Source: Tissierellia bacterium
GTDB taxonomy: Bacteria; Bacillota_A; Clostridia; Tissierellales; Peptoniphilaceae
NCBI GenBank assembly: GCA_012728775.1
Contig: JAAYEN010000007.1
Coordinates: 1-20,557 of the forward strand
Reading direction: 5' to 3'
DNA: 20,557 bases
Shown: positions 8,255-16,644 of the stretch, one piece after another
Layout: the number at the start of each line of letters is the position of its first letter
Numbering within the stretch: position 1 is the first letter of the stretch
Translations under genes and position numbers: made by a program
The notes under the pieces: model-generated
What the model saw: only the letters and a program-made list of their open reading frames with translations
Told to the model about the DNA's origin: nothing
Databases searched by the model: none

Positions 8255-8331
8255 AAATTTTAATGAGATAATAATCTTAACTTTAAATTTGCAAATTATT
8301 TATTCTGTGAATCTTAATAATCGTATTTACA

Positions 8332-8358
8332 TTTTGAAATAGTTGAACTATTTCAAAA
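8332..8358. promoter_or_regulatory. perfect 27-bp palindrome, candidate operator
   Basis: The arms TTTTGAAATAGTT (8332-8344) and AACTATTTCAAAA (8346-8358) are exact reverse complements around one central base. No U-tract follows on either strand, so it is a poor terminator. It lies 88 bases upstream of the dehydrogenase start and just downstream of a promoter candidate (8389-8417), as expected for a repressor site or a leader hairpin. The binding protein is unknown. Confidence 0.7.
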
Positions 8359-8388
8359 AAGTTATGATCCAAAATTCTTTACTGTTAT

Positions 8389-8417
8389 ATTATACAGGAA
8401 AATTATTTATAGATAAA
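8389..8417 (-). promoter_or_regulatory. candidate promoter of the opine dehydrogenase-permease unit
   Basis: On the minus strand TTTATC (8417-8412), a 17-base spacer and a perfect TATAAT (8394-8389). The predicted transcript start near 8382 would leave a leader of about 140 bases containing the palindrome. The -35 is weak, so confidence is moderate. Confidence 0.5.
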
Positions 8418-8456
8418 CTTTAGTTTTTATTTTCTAAAATAGAAGATCAGTTACAT

Positions 8457-8490
8457 AAAAAATTTCCCTAGAGATTTCTAGAGAGATTTT
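8457..8490 (-). terminator. intrinsic terminator of the secreted glycosidase gene
   Basis: Read on the minus strand, GAAAATCTCTCTAGA-type and TCTAGGGAAATTTT-type arms fold into 8 bp, one C/A mismatch and a further A/T stem around a four-base loop. They end in a T6 run. It lies about 25 bases after the stop codon. Confidence 0.8.
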
Positions 8491-8514
8491 CCTATTACAA
8501 ATGTGTATTTTAAA

Positions 8515-11232
8515 TTAAAATCTTGTCATAACATAAGATAGATTTCCATCTTTGATGTTAATGTCTAAAACAGCATTTCCATATCCAGTTAGAGATACTC
8601 TTCTGTATCCGCTTAACCATTCCACAGAATTACTATTTCCTGGAGATACTATAAATACATTTTTTCCAGATTTTACAGCTTTATCAATAATATCAAAGAA
8701 GAATGTTTTTTCTTTAGCTCCTGTTAAATTCTCAGGGTCATGTTGCATCATTATTACTATGTTTTTATATTCTCCATTTTCCATTGCATTCATAAATGGT
8801 TTCCATTGTGCTGCATTGGCAGATCTTATTCCATTTTGATTGGATTGAAGAGTAATAAATGCTGTAGCATTTGAAGTTTTAATATTGTGTACGTCATTAC
8901 CGTTGAATTTCAATTCTGAATTTATTCCGGACATAGTCTCTGGTGATGCACCGTTAAATACTACTGCTACATTTTTATTTTGCAAATGATTTATTTTTTG
9001 AGAATTATCTCCACCATTTTTATTTAAGCTGGTAATAGATATTTTGGAAGCTCCTTCAGTTTCTCCTTGGAAATTCCTTGGGTCTCCAGAGACACTTGAA
9101 CCTTTAGCTAACTCCCAATCTAGAGGTAATTTAATTCCTGAGATTAGGCCATCAAATTTAACAGTTGAAACTAGCTCAACTTCATCTGTTATTGTAACTG
9201 ATAGTTTGTCTAGGAATATATTTCCTTTTAAGGAAGCAGGAATAAAAGCTTCTACATATTTCCATTCATTAAAATCTATCTTTTCAACTAGAACTGCGTT
9301 TCCTGTTTTTCCACTTGCATCTCTGAAGCTTGTAGAAATCTTTCCACCTGAATTATCACCTTTTATCCAAAGTCCGATGTATTGAGCTGAACCTAAGGAT
9401 ATTCCACCTTCATAGTTTATAGCTGCACTTTGGGCTTCTTTTTGTGCTGTAGTACTATAAACTAAAGCTGTAGAAGGATTTTCATCTTGGGTTTCTCCAT
9501 CAATAACAACACTTGCAGTAACTTTGGTGTCATCATTAGGGCTTAGAGAAATTGTAGCATTTTCTATGGAATCAAATCCAAATACATTTTCTTTTTGTGT
9601 GCCTACGGATACCGGAATATTTCTGATTACGCCATTATAATTAGCAGTTATTACACCAGTTACGCCATCACCTTGGGCAGTAAATTTATTTCCTTCAAAT
9701 AAACCGATTCCTTCTGATGCGCTAAATTGCACTTGGGATGCGTGAATTTTCTTTTTGTATCCTAAATCATCTTTTCCATATATGGTTTCGAAGATGTGTA
9801 CTTTTCCATTTGTCAATTGAAGGGAGCCTACATCTAGAATTAATTCTTTAATCTCTGAATGTACAAATACATCAGCTGTACCAGTTATTCCTCCGTAAGT
9901 TGCAGTTATTTTTCCTGGTCCTTTTACGGTTGGGTTAAAGTTAAGACCATTGATAGTTCCTGATTCTGATGATAGGGAAATGGACTCCGAACTTACTTGT
10001 AATTTATTGTGATACTGATCGAAAATCTCTACAGTTATAGGGTATGAAAATCCTATAAAAGTAGATTTCTCACTGGGAGTAATCTTTATATAGTTTGGTT
10101 CAGCGACTGGGGCAGTGGTTTTAATCCCTACACCAGAAACTATTGGTCTTTCTGAACCATCTGATGGGGAATTTACTACTGTAGTTTTTTCATCGCCTGA
10201 ATATTTAATCCCCATTGTAGTAGAGCCGCCGCCATCTAGATTTAATGCGTGATGTGCTCCTATGCTTTTCATAAACTCAGCTAGTTCTTGCTCACTCATA
10301 CCTATGGAGCTATTATTTCTGCCATCGACTGTTACTAATAAAACTTCCGTGTTAGAGCTATTAATTCCTATTGCAGTTCTTGGTGCTCTAGTTTTAGAAA
10401 ATTTCGAATTATTTACTACAGATCCTTGGGAAACTAAAACATTACCTCCTCCTATAGAGAAAGCTAGGTTTTCATATCCTCCATAATTTACTGATACACT
10501 ATCACCTATGGATAAAGAATCTAAAGTAGTTCCTACTTGTGTCAACACATAAGTACCAGGTAGAATTTGGAAGGGGACTCCGCCTGTTCTTTTATCTACA
10601 ACTTTGTTATTAACAATTAATACTTCTGTATTTCTAGTTCCAATAGAATTGCCTGGAGATTTAGCCCCCCAGTTGCTATCTAATATTGAAATTGCAGAAT
10701 ATGGTCTGGATATTTTATTTAGAGCATTAATGCTATAGTTTATTCCTTTGCCAATATTTGTTACTGCAATATTATTGTTTAGGTTTCCAACTCCACCTTT
10801 TCCATCTTTAGTTATATAAAATGAATTTCTACTAAAGGCTACTTCTGGAGAGGATAAAATCAATTTGCCATCTCCATATAATGACCCCAAAGCCATTGGG
10901 TAGTTTGTAGTTTCAAAGAAATCCCCATTTATACCTGCTACTGCATCATTAGAGTGAATCATATCTGACAAAGTTGTCCTTTTGGAAACTCCTTCTCCAT
11001 TAATTAAAGGAGTTAGATTACTGAAACTATTTTTAGTATCCAGTTTTAAAACTTCGATATCAATCCATCCGTTATTAGTGAATCTGTCTATCTGGACATG
11101 TTGTACACCAGTAGCTATATCGTGCCTTTCTTTAACATCGTGAATTACATTTGAAGCATTGACTCTTACTGAACTAAGTAAAACTGCTGAAAAAGCCATT
11201 ACTGTTATTATCTTTTTAAACTTATTTCTCAT
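8515..11232 (-). CDS. secreted phosphodiester glycosidase (NAGPA domain) multidomain protein
   Basis: Predicted extracellular protein of 905 residues. Residues 1-26 form a signal peptide (basic start, hydrophobic core, likely cleavage after VNA). A NAGPA-type domain (about 55-372) follows, with GINGDFF (100-106), TVDGR (301-305) and NLDGGGST (331-338); the family hydrolyses phosphodiester-linked sugars, as in uncovering N-acetylglucosamine-1-phosphate caps. Residues ~380-545 look like two Ig-like beta domains. ~550-705 resembles a carbohydrate-binding jelly roll (YIGLWIKGDNSG, then WKYVEAFIP). The C-terminal ~745-905 looks like the metallophosphoesterase-like tail of some bacterial relatives but lacks an obvious metal-binding His/Asp set. 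No LPXTG or SLH motif is seen. The ATG at 11244 overlaps GGAGG, so 11232 is the start. Role in wall polymer or glycan processing is inferred. Confidence 0.87.
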   Translation of the reverse strand: MRNKFKKIITVMAFSAVLLSSVRVNASNVIHDVKERHDIATGVQHVQIDRFTNNGWIDIEVLKLDTKNSFSNLTPLINGEGVSKRTTLSDMIHSNDAVAGINGDFFETTNYPMALGSLYGDGKLILSSPEVAFSRNSFYITKDGKGGVGNLNNNIAVTNIGKGINYSINALNKISRPYSAISILDSNWGAKSPGNSIGTRNTEVLIVNNKVVDKRTGGVPFQILPGTYVLTQVGTTLDSLSIGDSVSVNYGGYENLAFSIGGGNVLVSQGSVVNNSKFSKTRAPRTAIGINSSNTEVLLVTVDGRNNSSIGMSEQELAEFMKSIGAHHALNLDGGGSTTMGIKYSGDEKTTVVNSPSDGSERPIVSGVGIKTTAPVAEPNYIKITPSEKSTFIGFSYPITVEIFDQYHNKLQVSSESISLSSESGTINGLNFNPTVKGPGKITATYGGITGTADVFVHSEIKELILDVGSLQLTNGKVHIFETIYGKDDLGYKKKIHASQVQFSASEGIGLFEGNKFTAQGDGVTGVITANYNGVIRNIPVSVGTQKENVFGFDSIENATISLSPNDDTKVTASVVIDGETQDENPSTALVYSTTAQKEAQSAAINYEGGISLGSAQYIGLWIKGDNSGGKISTSFRDASGKTGNAVLVEKIDFNEWKYVEAFIPASLKGNIFLDKLSVTITDEVELVSTVKFDGLISGIKLPLDWELAKGSSVSGDPRNFQGETEGASKISITSLNKNGGDNSQKINHLQNKNVAVVFNGASPETMSGINSELKFNGNDVHNIKTSNATAFITLQSNQNGIRSANAAQWKPFMNAMENGEYKNIVIMMQHDPENLTGAKEKTFFFDIIDKAVKSGKNVFIVSPGNSNSVEWLSGYRRVSLTGYGNAVLDINIKDGNLSYVMTRF

Positions 11233-11251
11233 ATAAACCTCCATGCCTTAT

Positions 11252-11257
11252 ATTATA
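11252..11257 (-). promoter_or_regulatory. candidate -10 element of the secreted glycosidase gene
   Basis: A perfect TATAAT on the minus strand, about 20 bases ahead of the ATG at 11232. No convincing -35 at standard spacing. The predicted transcript start near 11245 leaves a leader of about a dozen bases holding only the GGAGG, which also argues against the ATG at 11244. Confidence 0.45.
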
Positions 11258-11310
11258 ACTGAATAAATTTTTCCAATTTTACAATGATATGACAAAAACA
11301 TTTAGCATTC

Positions 11311-11339
11311 TTTAAAAATGAGTAATTATCATATATAAT
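11311..11339 (+). promoter_or_regulatory. promoter of the tsaE-tsaB-rimI-tsaD operon
   Basis: TTTAAA (11311-11316), a 17-base spacer and TATAAT (11334-11339), with AGGTGA and the tsaE ATG close behind. It is divergent from the glycosidase promoter in a 122-base shared intergenic region. Confidence 0.6.
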
Positions 11340-11354
11340 ATCCATAGGTGAAAT

Positions 11355-11828
11355 ATGAAAAAAATATTAATTAATTCAATTGACGAGATGAAAAGATTAG
11401 GTAATTTAGTGGGAAAAACCTTAAAAGGTGGCGAAACTATATGCTTACGTGGAGATTTAGGAGCTGGCAAAACTCATTTGACCCAATTTATTGGTGAAGG
11501 TATGGGAATAGATGACTATATTACCAGTCCTACTTTTGCGTTATTAAATATATATGATGGAGAAATCAACTTAAATCATTTTGACACTTATAGATTAGAA
11601 GGAGAAGAAGATTTTCTTAGACTAGGTTTTGAAGATTATTTATTTTCAGATGATGTAAATATTATTGAGTGGCCAGATATTATATATGAAATTTTACCAA
11701 AGGATACATTAGATATAGATATCAAAAAAGGTGAAGATGAAACTAGAATTATTAGTATCAATACAAATAATGAAAAAAAATATAAATACATTTTGGAGAG
11801 TATAGAAAATGAAAGTTTTGGGGATTGA
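11355..11828 (+). CDS. tsaE: tRNA threonylcarbamoyladenosine biosynthesis ATPase TsaE
   Basis: Small P-loop ATPase that acts with TsaB and TsaD to place threonylcarbamoyl on A37 of ANN-decoding tRNAs (t6A). The 157-residue protein has Walker A GDLGAGKT (33-40), the conserved SPTF (58-61), HFDTYRL (75-81) and the IEWPD segment (family usually IEWGE or similar). It is the first gene of the four-gene operon and overlaps tsaB by 20 bases, suggesting translational coupling and matched stoichiometry. TsaC/Sua5, which makes the threonylcarbamoyl-AMP substrate, is not in the window. Confidence 0.95.
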   Translation: MKKILINSIDEMKRLGNLVGKTLKGGETICLRGDLGAGKTHLTQFIGEGMGIDDYITSPTFALLNIYDGEINLNHFDTYRLEGEEDFLRLGFEDYLFSDDVNIIEWPDIIYEILPKDTLDIDIKKGEDETRIISINTNNEKKYKYILESIENESFGD

Positions 11829-12486
11829 CACATCTACAAAGACAATGTCTATAGCAGTGATTGAGGATTCTAAAATATTATGTGAAATAAATTTTTTCTC
11901 TAATATGGATCATTCTGAAAAATTAATAGATAATATTAAATATTTACTTGATTCCAACAATCTCAATATGAAAGATATAGACTTAGTTGGTGTTGCAGTA
12001 GGACCGGGTTCTTTTACTGGAATACGAATAGGTATTGCAACGGCTAAAGGATTATTGGAATTTCTAAATACGCCAGTGGTTCCTGTCTCATCTTTGGAGA
12101 TATTAGCTAGGAATTTTTCCAGCTCAAAAACAGTAGCTGTAGCTATAGATGCAAAAAGAGATAGGGTTTATGGTGCGATATATTATTATTCAATAAAAGA
12201 AGTTTTCTTAGAAGAAGGTTTATACGATATTAAAGATTTTACAAAGAGCATGCAGGAAAAAGAAGATTTAATTTTAGTTGGAGATATGTGTGATTTTTTT
12301 AGAGAGACTTTCCAAGAAACCATATCCTACGGTATGGAAGGAAATTTACTTAATCGTGCTTCTAACTTGTGTTTTATTGCCCTTGAAGAATATAAAAAAG
12401 GTAAATCCATAAGCCACTTAGACTTGCAAGCTAACTATATGTCTAAATCCCAAGCTCAAATAGATTTCGAGAAGAAAAATGGATAA
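11809..12486 (+). CDS. tsaB: tRNA threonylcarbamoyladenosine biosynthesis protein TsaB
   Basis: Non-catalytic partner that dimerises with TsaD and recruits TsaE for t6A synthesis. The 225-residue protein is an ASKHA-fold paralogue of TsaD: it begins MKVLGIDTSTKTMSIAV and has the family signature VGPGSFTGIRIGIATAKGL at about 64-82. It lacks the HxxxH metal site of TsaD, as expected. GGAGAG within the end of tsaE serves as ribosome binding site, and the 3' end overlaps rimI by 8 bases. Confidence 0.95.
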   Translation: MKVLGIDTSTKTMSIAVIEDSKILCEINFFSNMDHSEKLIDNIKYLLDSNNLNMKDIDLVGVAVGPGSFTGIRIGIATAKGLLEFLNTPVVPVSSLEILARNFSSSKTVAVAIDAKRDRVYGAIYYYSIKEVFLEEGLYDIKDFTKSMQEKEDLILVGDMCDFFRETFQETISYGMEGNLLNRASNLCFIALEEYKKGKSISHLDLQANYMSKSQAQIDFEKKNG

Positions 12487-12925
12487 ATTAATTATACGAA
12501 TAGCAATACCAGAGGATCTAGATGAGATTTTTGCCATAGAATCCTCAGTGGAAGATTCTTGGTCTTATGAACTTGTTAGTCAAGATTTACTTGAAAATAA
12601 ATATAGCGAATATATTGTGGGAACTATGGATGAAAAGTTAGTAGGCTTTATTTCTATAATGAATATTGCTGGAGAGGTTCATGTAAATAATATTGCTGTG
12701 GATGAGAATTATAGAAATAAGGGAATTGGCGAAAAATTGCTTAATTATGCTATGGGTTTTTATCCTAGAAATCAGATTATGGGATTCACATTAGAAGTAA
12801 GAGAGGACAATTATCCTGCCATAGCTTTATACAAAAAAATGGGGTTCATTAGTGTAGGAATGAGAAAAGGATATTATAAGAATAACAAAGACGCATTTAT
12901 AATGTGGAAAATGATAGAGGAGTAA
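12479..12925 (+). CDS. rimI: ribosomal protein S18-alanine N-acetyltransferase
   Basis: GNAT-fold enzyme that acetylates the N-terminal alanine of ribosomal protein S18 using acetyl-CoA. The 148-residue protein carries the acetyl-CoA loop NIAVDENYRNKGIGEKLL (about 71-88, RNKGIG being the pyrophosphate-binding part) and the RimI-like C-terminal half with LEVREDNYPAIALYKKMGF. Its place between tsaB and tsaD is the conserved position in Bacillota, which supports RimI over a generic GNAT. Some RimI homologues have broader N-alpha-acetylation activity. Confidence 0.92.
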   Translation: MDKLIIRIAIPEDLDEIFAIESSVEDSWSYELVSQDLLENKYSEYIVGTMDEKLVGFISIMNIAGEVHVNNIAVDENYRNKGIGEKLLNYAMGFYPRNQIMGFTLEVREDNYPAIALYKKMGFISVGMRKGYYKNNKDAFIMWKMIEE

Positions 12926-12928
12926 TAG

Positions 12929-13924
12929 ATGTACGTATTGGGAATAGAATCTTCCTGTGATGAAACTGCAGCAGCAGTAATAAAAGATGGAAGGATAATT
13001 TGTTCAAATATAATAGCTTCACAAATAGACACTCATAAAATTTACGGAGGAGTAGTTCCTGAAGTGGCGTCTAGAATGCATTTAGAAATTATTAGCCATG
13101 TAGTTAGGGAAGCTTTAAATGAATCAAATTTAAAAATAGACGATATTGATTTAATAGGTGCTACTAGGGGACCAGGACTTATTGGAGCATTGTTAGTAGG
13201 TTTATCCTATGGTAAAGCTTTGGCTTTTTCCAATGAAATTCCCTTTGTGGGAGTGAACCATATGGAAGGACATATATCTGCAAATTATCTTGATACAGAT
13301 TTGGAACCTCCATTTATTTCTTTAGTCGTTTCAGGTGGGCATACTTATTTAATCCATGTAAAAAACGAGTTAGAATTTGAAGTGGTGGGAAGAACTAAAG
13401 ATGATGCAGCAGGGGAAGCTTTTGATAAAATAGCAAGAACTTTGGGACTTGGTTATCCTGGAGGACCATATATAGATAAATATGCCAAAATAGGTAAATC
13501 CAATATAGATTTTCCAAGAGTAATGCTTAAGGAAGACAATTACGATTTTAGTTTTAGCGGATTAAAGACTGCCGTTTTAAATTATATTAACTCTCAAAAA
13601 ATGAAAGATGAAGATATAGTTATAGAAGATGTGGCTCGTAGCTTTCAAGATGCGGTATTAGATGTTTTAGTGGGAAAGACTATGAGATTATCCCAAGAAA
13701 CCGGAATAACTAAAATAGCAGTATCTGGGGGCGTATCTGCCAATGATGGTCTTAGAAAAAGATTTCAAGAATTGGAAGAGAAAGGATTAATTAAGTCATA
13801 TTTCCCAAGTAAAATTTTATCTACTGATAATGCAGCTATGATAGCTGGAGCAGCTTATTTTCAATATAAGAGGGAAGGGACAAGTCCATTTTCCATAAAA
13901 GCAATTGCAAATTTAGGATTGTAA
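12929..13924 (+). CDS. tsaD: tRNA N6-adenosine threonylcarbamoyltransferase TsaD
   Basis: Catalytic subunit transferring threonylcarbamoyl to A37 of tRNA. The 331-residue ASKHA-fold protein begins with ESSCDET (7-13), has the metal-binding HMEGH motif (H111, H115), GVVPEVASRMH, the PPFISLVVSGGH strand and GYPGGP. The C-terminal TDNAAMIAGAAY segment closes the nucleotide site. Full family length. It follows rimI after three bases, with AGAGGAG upstream, and is the last gene of the operon; a strong terminator overlaps its stop codon. t6A synthesis is generally essential in bacteria of this group. Confidence 0.97.
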   Translation: MYVLGIESSCDETAAAVIKDGRIICSNIIASQIDTHKIYGGVVPEVASRMHLEIISHVVREALNESNLKIDDIDLIGATRGPGLIGALLVGLSYGKALAFSNEIPFVGVNHMEGHISANYLDTDLEPPFISLVVSGGHTYLIHVKNELEFEVVGRTKDDAAGEAFDKIARTLGLGYPGGPYIDKYAKIGKSNIDFPRVMLKEDNYDFSFSGLKTAVLNYINSQKMKDEDIVIEDVARSFQDAVLDVLVGKTMRLSQETGITKIAVSGGVSANDGLRKRFQELEEKGLIKSYFPSKILSTDNAAMIAGAAYFQYKREGTSPFSIKAIANLGL

Positions 13925-13967
13925 AAAAACCTAGTGTGAAAAAAAATTATATTTCACGCTAGGTTTT
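13923..13967. terminator. bidirectional intrinsic terminator between tsaD and the ABC-F gene
   Basis: CCTAGTGTGAAA (13930-13941) pairs with TTTCACGCTAGG (13952-13963) through 12 bp with one G-U pair. An A7 run on the left and TTTT on the right supply a U-tract for either strand. It separates the convergent tsaD (+) and ABC-F (-) genes. Confidence 0.92.
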
Positions 13968-13972
13968 ATAAT

Positions 13973-15871
13973 CTAGTTTAATAGCATCCAATCATCATAT
14001 AATTTTTCTAATTCTTGGGATACTGAATCTCTTTTCATACTTAATTCCAATATTTTTTCGTAATCCACAGCGATTTCAGGATCGGACATTGTTAAATCCA
14101 ATTCTTCTATTTCCATTTCTAATTCTGAGATTTTATCTTCTAGTTTTTCTAGTTCTTGGCGTTTTTTTCTTTCTTCTCGAAATTTCTCTCGTTCTTCCTT
14201 TTGAATAGCACGTCTTTCAGTTAGTGTCATTTCTATTATGTCTTCGGGAGGGGATTCTAGTTCTTCTTTTTTACGTACATAATAATTGTAATCTCCTAAG
14301 AATTCATTTATAGAGTCTCGTTCCATTTCCCAAATTTTATTTGCATAATTATTTAGAAAATATCTATCATGGGATATAGAAATTACTGTTCCTTCGTAAT
14401 CCTTCAAAGCTTTTTCCAATATTTCTTTGGAGTCAATATCTAAATGGTTTGTGGGCTCATCCATTAATAATACATTGGAATCAGAGAGCATTAATTTTAA
14501 TATGGATACTCTAGCTTTTTCTCCTCCACTTAAAAGTTTAATCTCTTTTAAAATGTCATCTCCAATGAACATCATTTTTGCCAAATAAGATCTTATTTCA
14601 AAATGGGTAAGCTTAGGATAAGCATCCCATATTTCCTCAATTATGGTGTTATCATCATTTAAATGGGACATCTCTTGATCAAAATATCCTATGTGGACAT
14701 TTGTGCCAATTTTTAACTCTCCCTTAAAAGAAGGAATTCTACCTGTCAATATTTTAAATAAAGTAGATTTCCCAACGCCATTTTCCCCAATAATTCCTAT
14801 CCTATCTCCTTTAAAACATTTAAAATTAATATTTGAAAAAACTAAATGATCTCCAAAGGATTTGGATAAATTTTCTCCTATAAAAATTTCATTTCCCGGC
14901 TTTATATTAGTTTTAAATCGTATAGAAGCTGTTTTATTGATTTTTATCGGGTCAATGGTTTCTAGCTTTTCTAATTGCTTTAGTCTGCTTTGTCCTTGGC
15001 GAATGGCTTTTTCTCGTCCTACACTTAAAAAGCGATCTATTATTTTCTTTTCTCTTTCAATTTCTTTTTGTTGGTTTTCGTATTGTCTTTTCCTTACTTC
15101 TAAATCTTTTGCTCTTAGTTTAGAAAATTGGGAATAATTTCCATAATAAGTAAAGAGTTCTTGATTTTCCAATAAGAAAACTCTATTTACAACGTTGTCT
15201 AAGAAAAATCTATCGTGACTTACTACGATGAACGTTCCTTTATAATCTCTCAAATAGCCTTCTAACCAAGAAATAGATTTAATATCCAAATGATTAGTAG
15301 GCTCATCTAAAAACATAAAGTCTGGATTAGATAAAAGTAATTTTGCTAGGTTTATTCTGGATTTTTGACCTCCACTTAAATCATTTACAGTTTTATGGAA
15401 ATCTTCTTCGGAAAATCCTAATCCTTTAATTACTCCTTTTACTCTGGAGTTAATGGAATGTCCATCTAATTCAATATATTTTTCAGACAATTTACTGTAT
15501 TGTTCTAATAATTTATCACTTTGGGGAGATTCTTCAGTGATTTTGCTTATTTCAATTTCTAAATTCCTAATATCTCTTTCCATATCAAATATATCTTGAA
15601 AAATAAAGAGACATTCTTCTATAATGGTATTGTCACTGGAAATCTTGGTATATTGCTTTAAATAACTTGGTTTTGCATCCTTTTGATAGTAGATTTCTCC
15701 ACTATCGTAATCCGTTTCACCTGCCAATACGTTTAACAAAGTCGTCTTTCCACTTCCATTGTGACCTATTAGACCAATCTTTTCCCCTTCTTCTATATGA
15801 AAATTTACACTCTTAAAAACTGGATCATAAATGAAAAATTTGCTTAGATTTCTCACACTTAAAATAGCCAT
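13973..15871 (-). CDS. ydiF: ABC-F family ATP-binding protein, YdiF type
   Basis: Soluble tandem ABC ATPase of the ABC-F class, which acts on the ribosome rather than as a transporter. In 632 residues: first ABC domain with Walker A GHNGSGKT (36-43), LSGGQKSR (165-172) and FLDEPTNHLD (187-196); a charged interdomain linker of about 80 residues (240-320, the P-site-tRNA-interaction region); second ABC domain with Walker A GENGVGKST (362-370), LSGGEKAR (447-454) and LLMDEPTNHLD; then a Lys/Glu-rich C-terminal coiled coil from about 540. The order tsaD, ABC-F inverted, rex matches B. subtilis gcp-ydiF-rex, so YdiF is the best assignment. Specific function is unsettled; a translation factor is more likely than a drug-resistance ABC-F given the long C-terminal coiled coil. 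Start ATG with TTGGAGG upstream. Confidence 0.93.
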   Translation of the reverse strand: MAILSVRNLSKFFIYDPVFKSVNFHIEEGEKIGLIGHNGSGKTTLLNVLAGETDYDSGEIYYQKDAKPSYLKQYTKISSDNTIIEECLFIFQDIFDMERDIRNLEIEISKITEESPQSDKLLEQYSKLSEKYIELDGHSINSRVKGVIKGLGFSEEDFHKTVNDLSGGQKSRINLAKLLLSNPDFMFLDEPTNHLDIKSISWLEGYLRDYKGTFIVVSHDRFFLDNVVNRVFLLENQELFTYYGNYSQFSKLRAKDLEVRKRQYENQQKEIEREKKIIDRFLSVGREKAIRQGQSRLKQLEKLETIDPIKINKTASIRFKTNIKPGNEIFIGENLSKSFGDHLVFSNINFKCFKGDRIGIIGENGVGKSTLFKILTGRIPSFKGELKIGTNVHIGYFDQEMSHLNDDNTIIEEIWDAYPKLTHFEIRSYLAKMMFIGDDILKEIKLLSGGEKARVSILKLMLSDSNVLLMDEPTNHLDIDSKEILEKALKDYEGTVISISHDRYFLNNYANKIWEMERDSINEFLGDYNYYVRKKEELESPPEDIIEMTLTERRAIQKEEREKFREERKKRQELEKLEDKISELEMEIEELDLTMSDPEIAVDYEKILELSMKRDSVSQELEKLYDDWMLLN

Positions 15872-15888
15872 CTTTATCCTCCAATTCT

Positions 15889-15916
15889 ATTCTAACAAAA
15901 AATTTCTGAATGTAAA
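15889..15916 (-). promoter_or_regulatory. promoter of the ABC-F gene
   Basis: On the minus strand TTTACA (15916-15911), a 16-base spacer and TAGAAT (15894-15889), preceded by TGT as an extended -10. The predicted transcript start near 15882 leaves a leader of only about 10 bases containing the GGAGG. It is divergent from the rex promoter. Confidence 0.55.
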
Positions 15917-15949
15917 ATTAAATTAGTAAAATATATAATAAACAAATCT

Positions 15950-15979
15950 TTGAACATTTAATTAAATTTATGATATAAT
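15950..15979 (+). promoter_or_regulatory. promoter of rex
   Basis: TTGAAC (15950-15955), an 18-base spacer and TGA-TATAAT (15971-15979), an extended -10. I see no TTGT(G/T)A-type Rex operator here, so autoregulation by Rex is not supported by this sequence. Confidence 0.65.
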
Positions 15980-16011
15980 TATCTTAATTAAGGATCTAAT
16001 GGAGTGATAAT

Positions 16012-16638
16012 ATGTCAGAAAAGAAAATATCGATAGCAGTTATTAGACGTTTGCCGAAGTATCTAAGATTTTTAGAGGATCTTGAAGAGTCTGGTGTAAA
16101 AGGCATTTCATCCCAAGAACTTAGCGAATTAACAGGATTTACAGCATCACAAATCAGACAAGATTTCAATAATTTTGGTGGTTTCGGTCAACAGGGATTT
16201 GGATACAATGTAAAAAGTTTAAAAGAAAATATTGGTAAAATCGTTGGGTATGATTTTACTAAAAATGCTGTTGTTGTGGGGGCGGGGAATCTCGGTAAGA
16301 CAATTGCAAAATATTCTGGTTTTAGAGATGCGGGATTAAATATTATAGGTATATTTGATCGAAATCCCAATAATATCGGCCAAGATATTGATGGTACAGA
16401 AATTCAAGATATATCAAAAATAGAAAACTTCCTTAAAAATAAAAAAGTCCATGTGGGCATAATAACAGTAGATAAGGAAAGTGCTCAAGATATAGCTGAT
16501 CTTTTTGTAAAACATGGAGTAAAGGGAATTTGGAACTTTGCACCTATTGATTTAAATTTATCTGAAGATATAATGGTAGAAAATATGAGATTTACAGAAA
16601 GCTTATTAGTATTGTCATATTTTTTAAATAATAAGTAA
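16012..16638 (+). CDS. rex: redox-sensing transcriptional repressor Rex
   Basis: DNA-binding repressor that senses the NADH/NAD+ ratio and derepresses fermentation and NADH-oxidising genes when NADH rises. The 208-residue protein has an N-terminal winged-helix domain (about 1-80, with SSQELSELTGFTASQIRQDF as recognition region), a Rossmann NAD(H)-binding domain starting VVVGAGNLG (GAGNLG 90-95), and a C-terminal domain-swap helix (FTESLLVLSYFL). Full family length. The AATGGAGTG ribosome binding site and its own promoter make it independent of the ABC-F gene. A terminator-like hairpin follows within 10 bases of the stop. Confidence 0.97.
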   Translation: MSEKKISIAVIRRLPKYLRFLEDLEESGVKGISSQELSELTGFTASQIRQDFNNFGGFGQQGFGYNVKSLKENIGKIVGYDFTKNAVVVGAGNLGKTIAKYSGFRDAGLNIIGIFDRNPNNIGQDIDGTEIQDISKIENFLKNKKVHVGIITVDKESAQDIADLFVKHGVKGIWNFAPIDLNLSEDIMVENMRFTESLLVLSYFLNNK

Positions 16639-16644
16639 TATATT

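Noticed and set aside
8359..8514. Riboswitch or small RNA in the gap between the dehydrogenase and glycosidase genes
   Set aside because: The gap is explained by a terminator, a promoter candidate and the palindrome; no T-box, SAM, glycine or other conserved riboswitch core is recognisable.
9044..10486. Plus-strand open frames inside the secreted glycosidase gene
   Set aside because: They are antisense to a long, domain-supported coding region and show no ribosome binding site.
15950..16011. A Rex operator upstream of rex
   Set aside because: Only AT-rich TTAATTAA repeats are present; no TTGTGA/TCACAA or TTGTTAA/TTAACAA inverted repeat at the right spacing.
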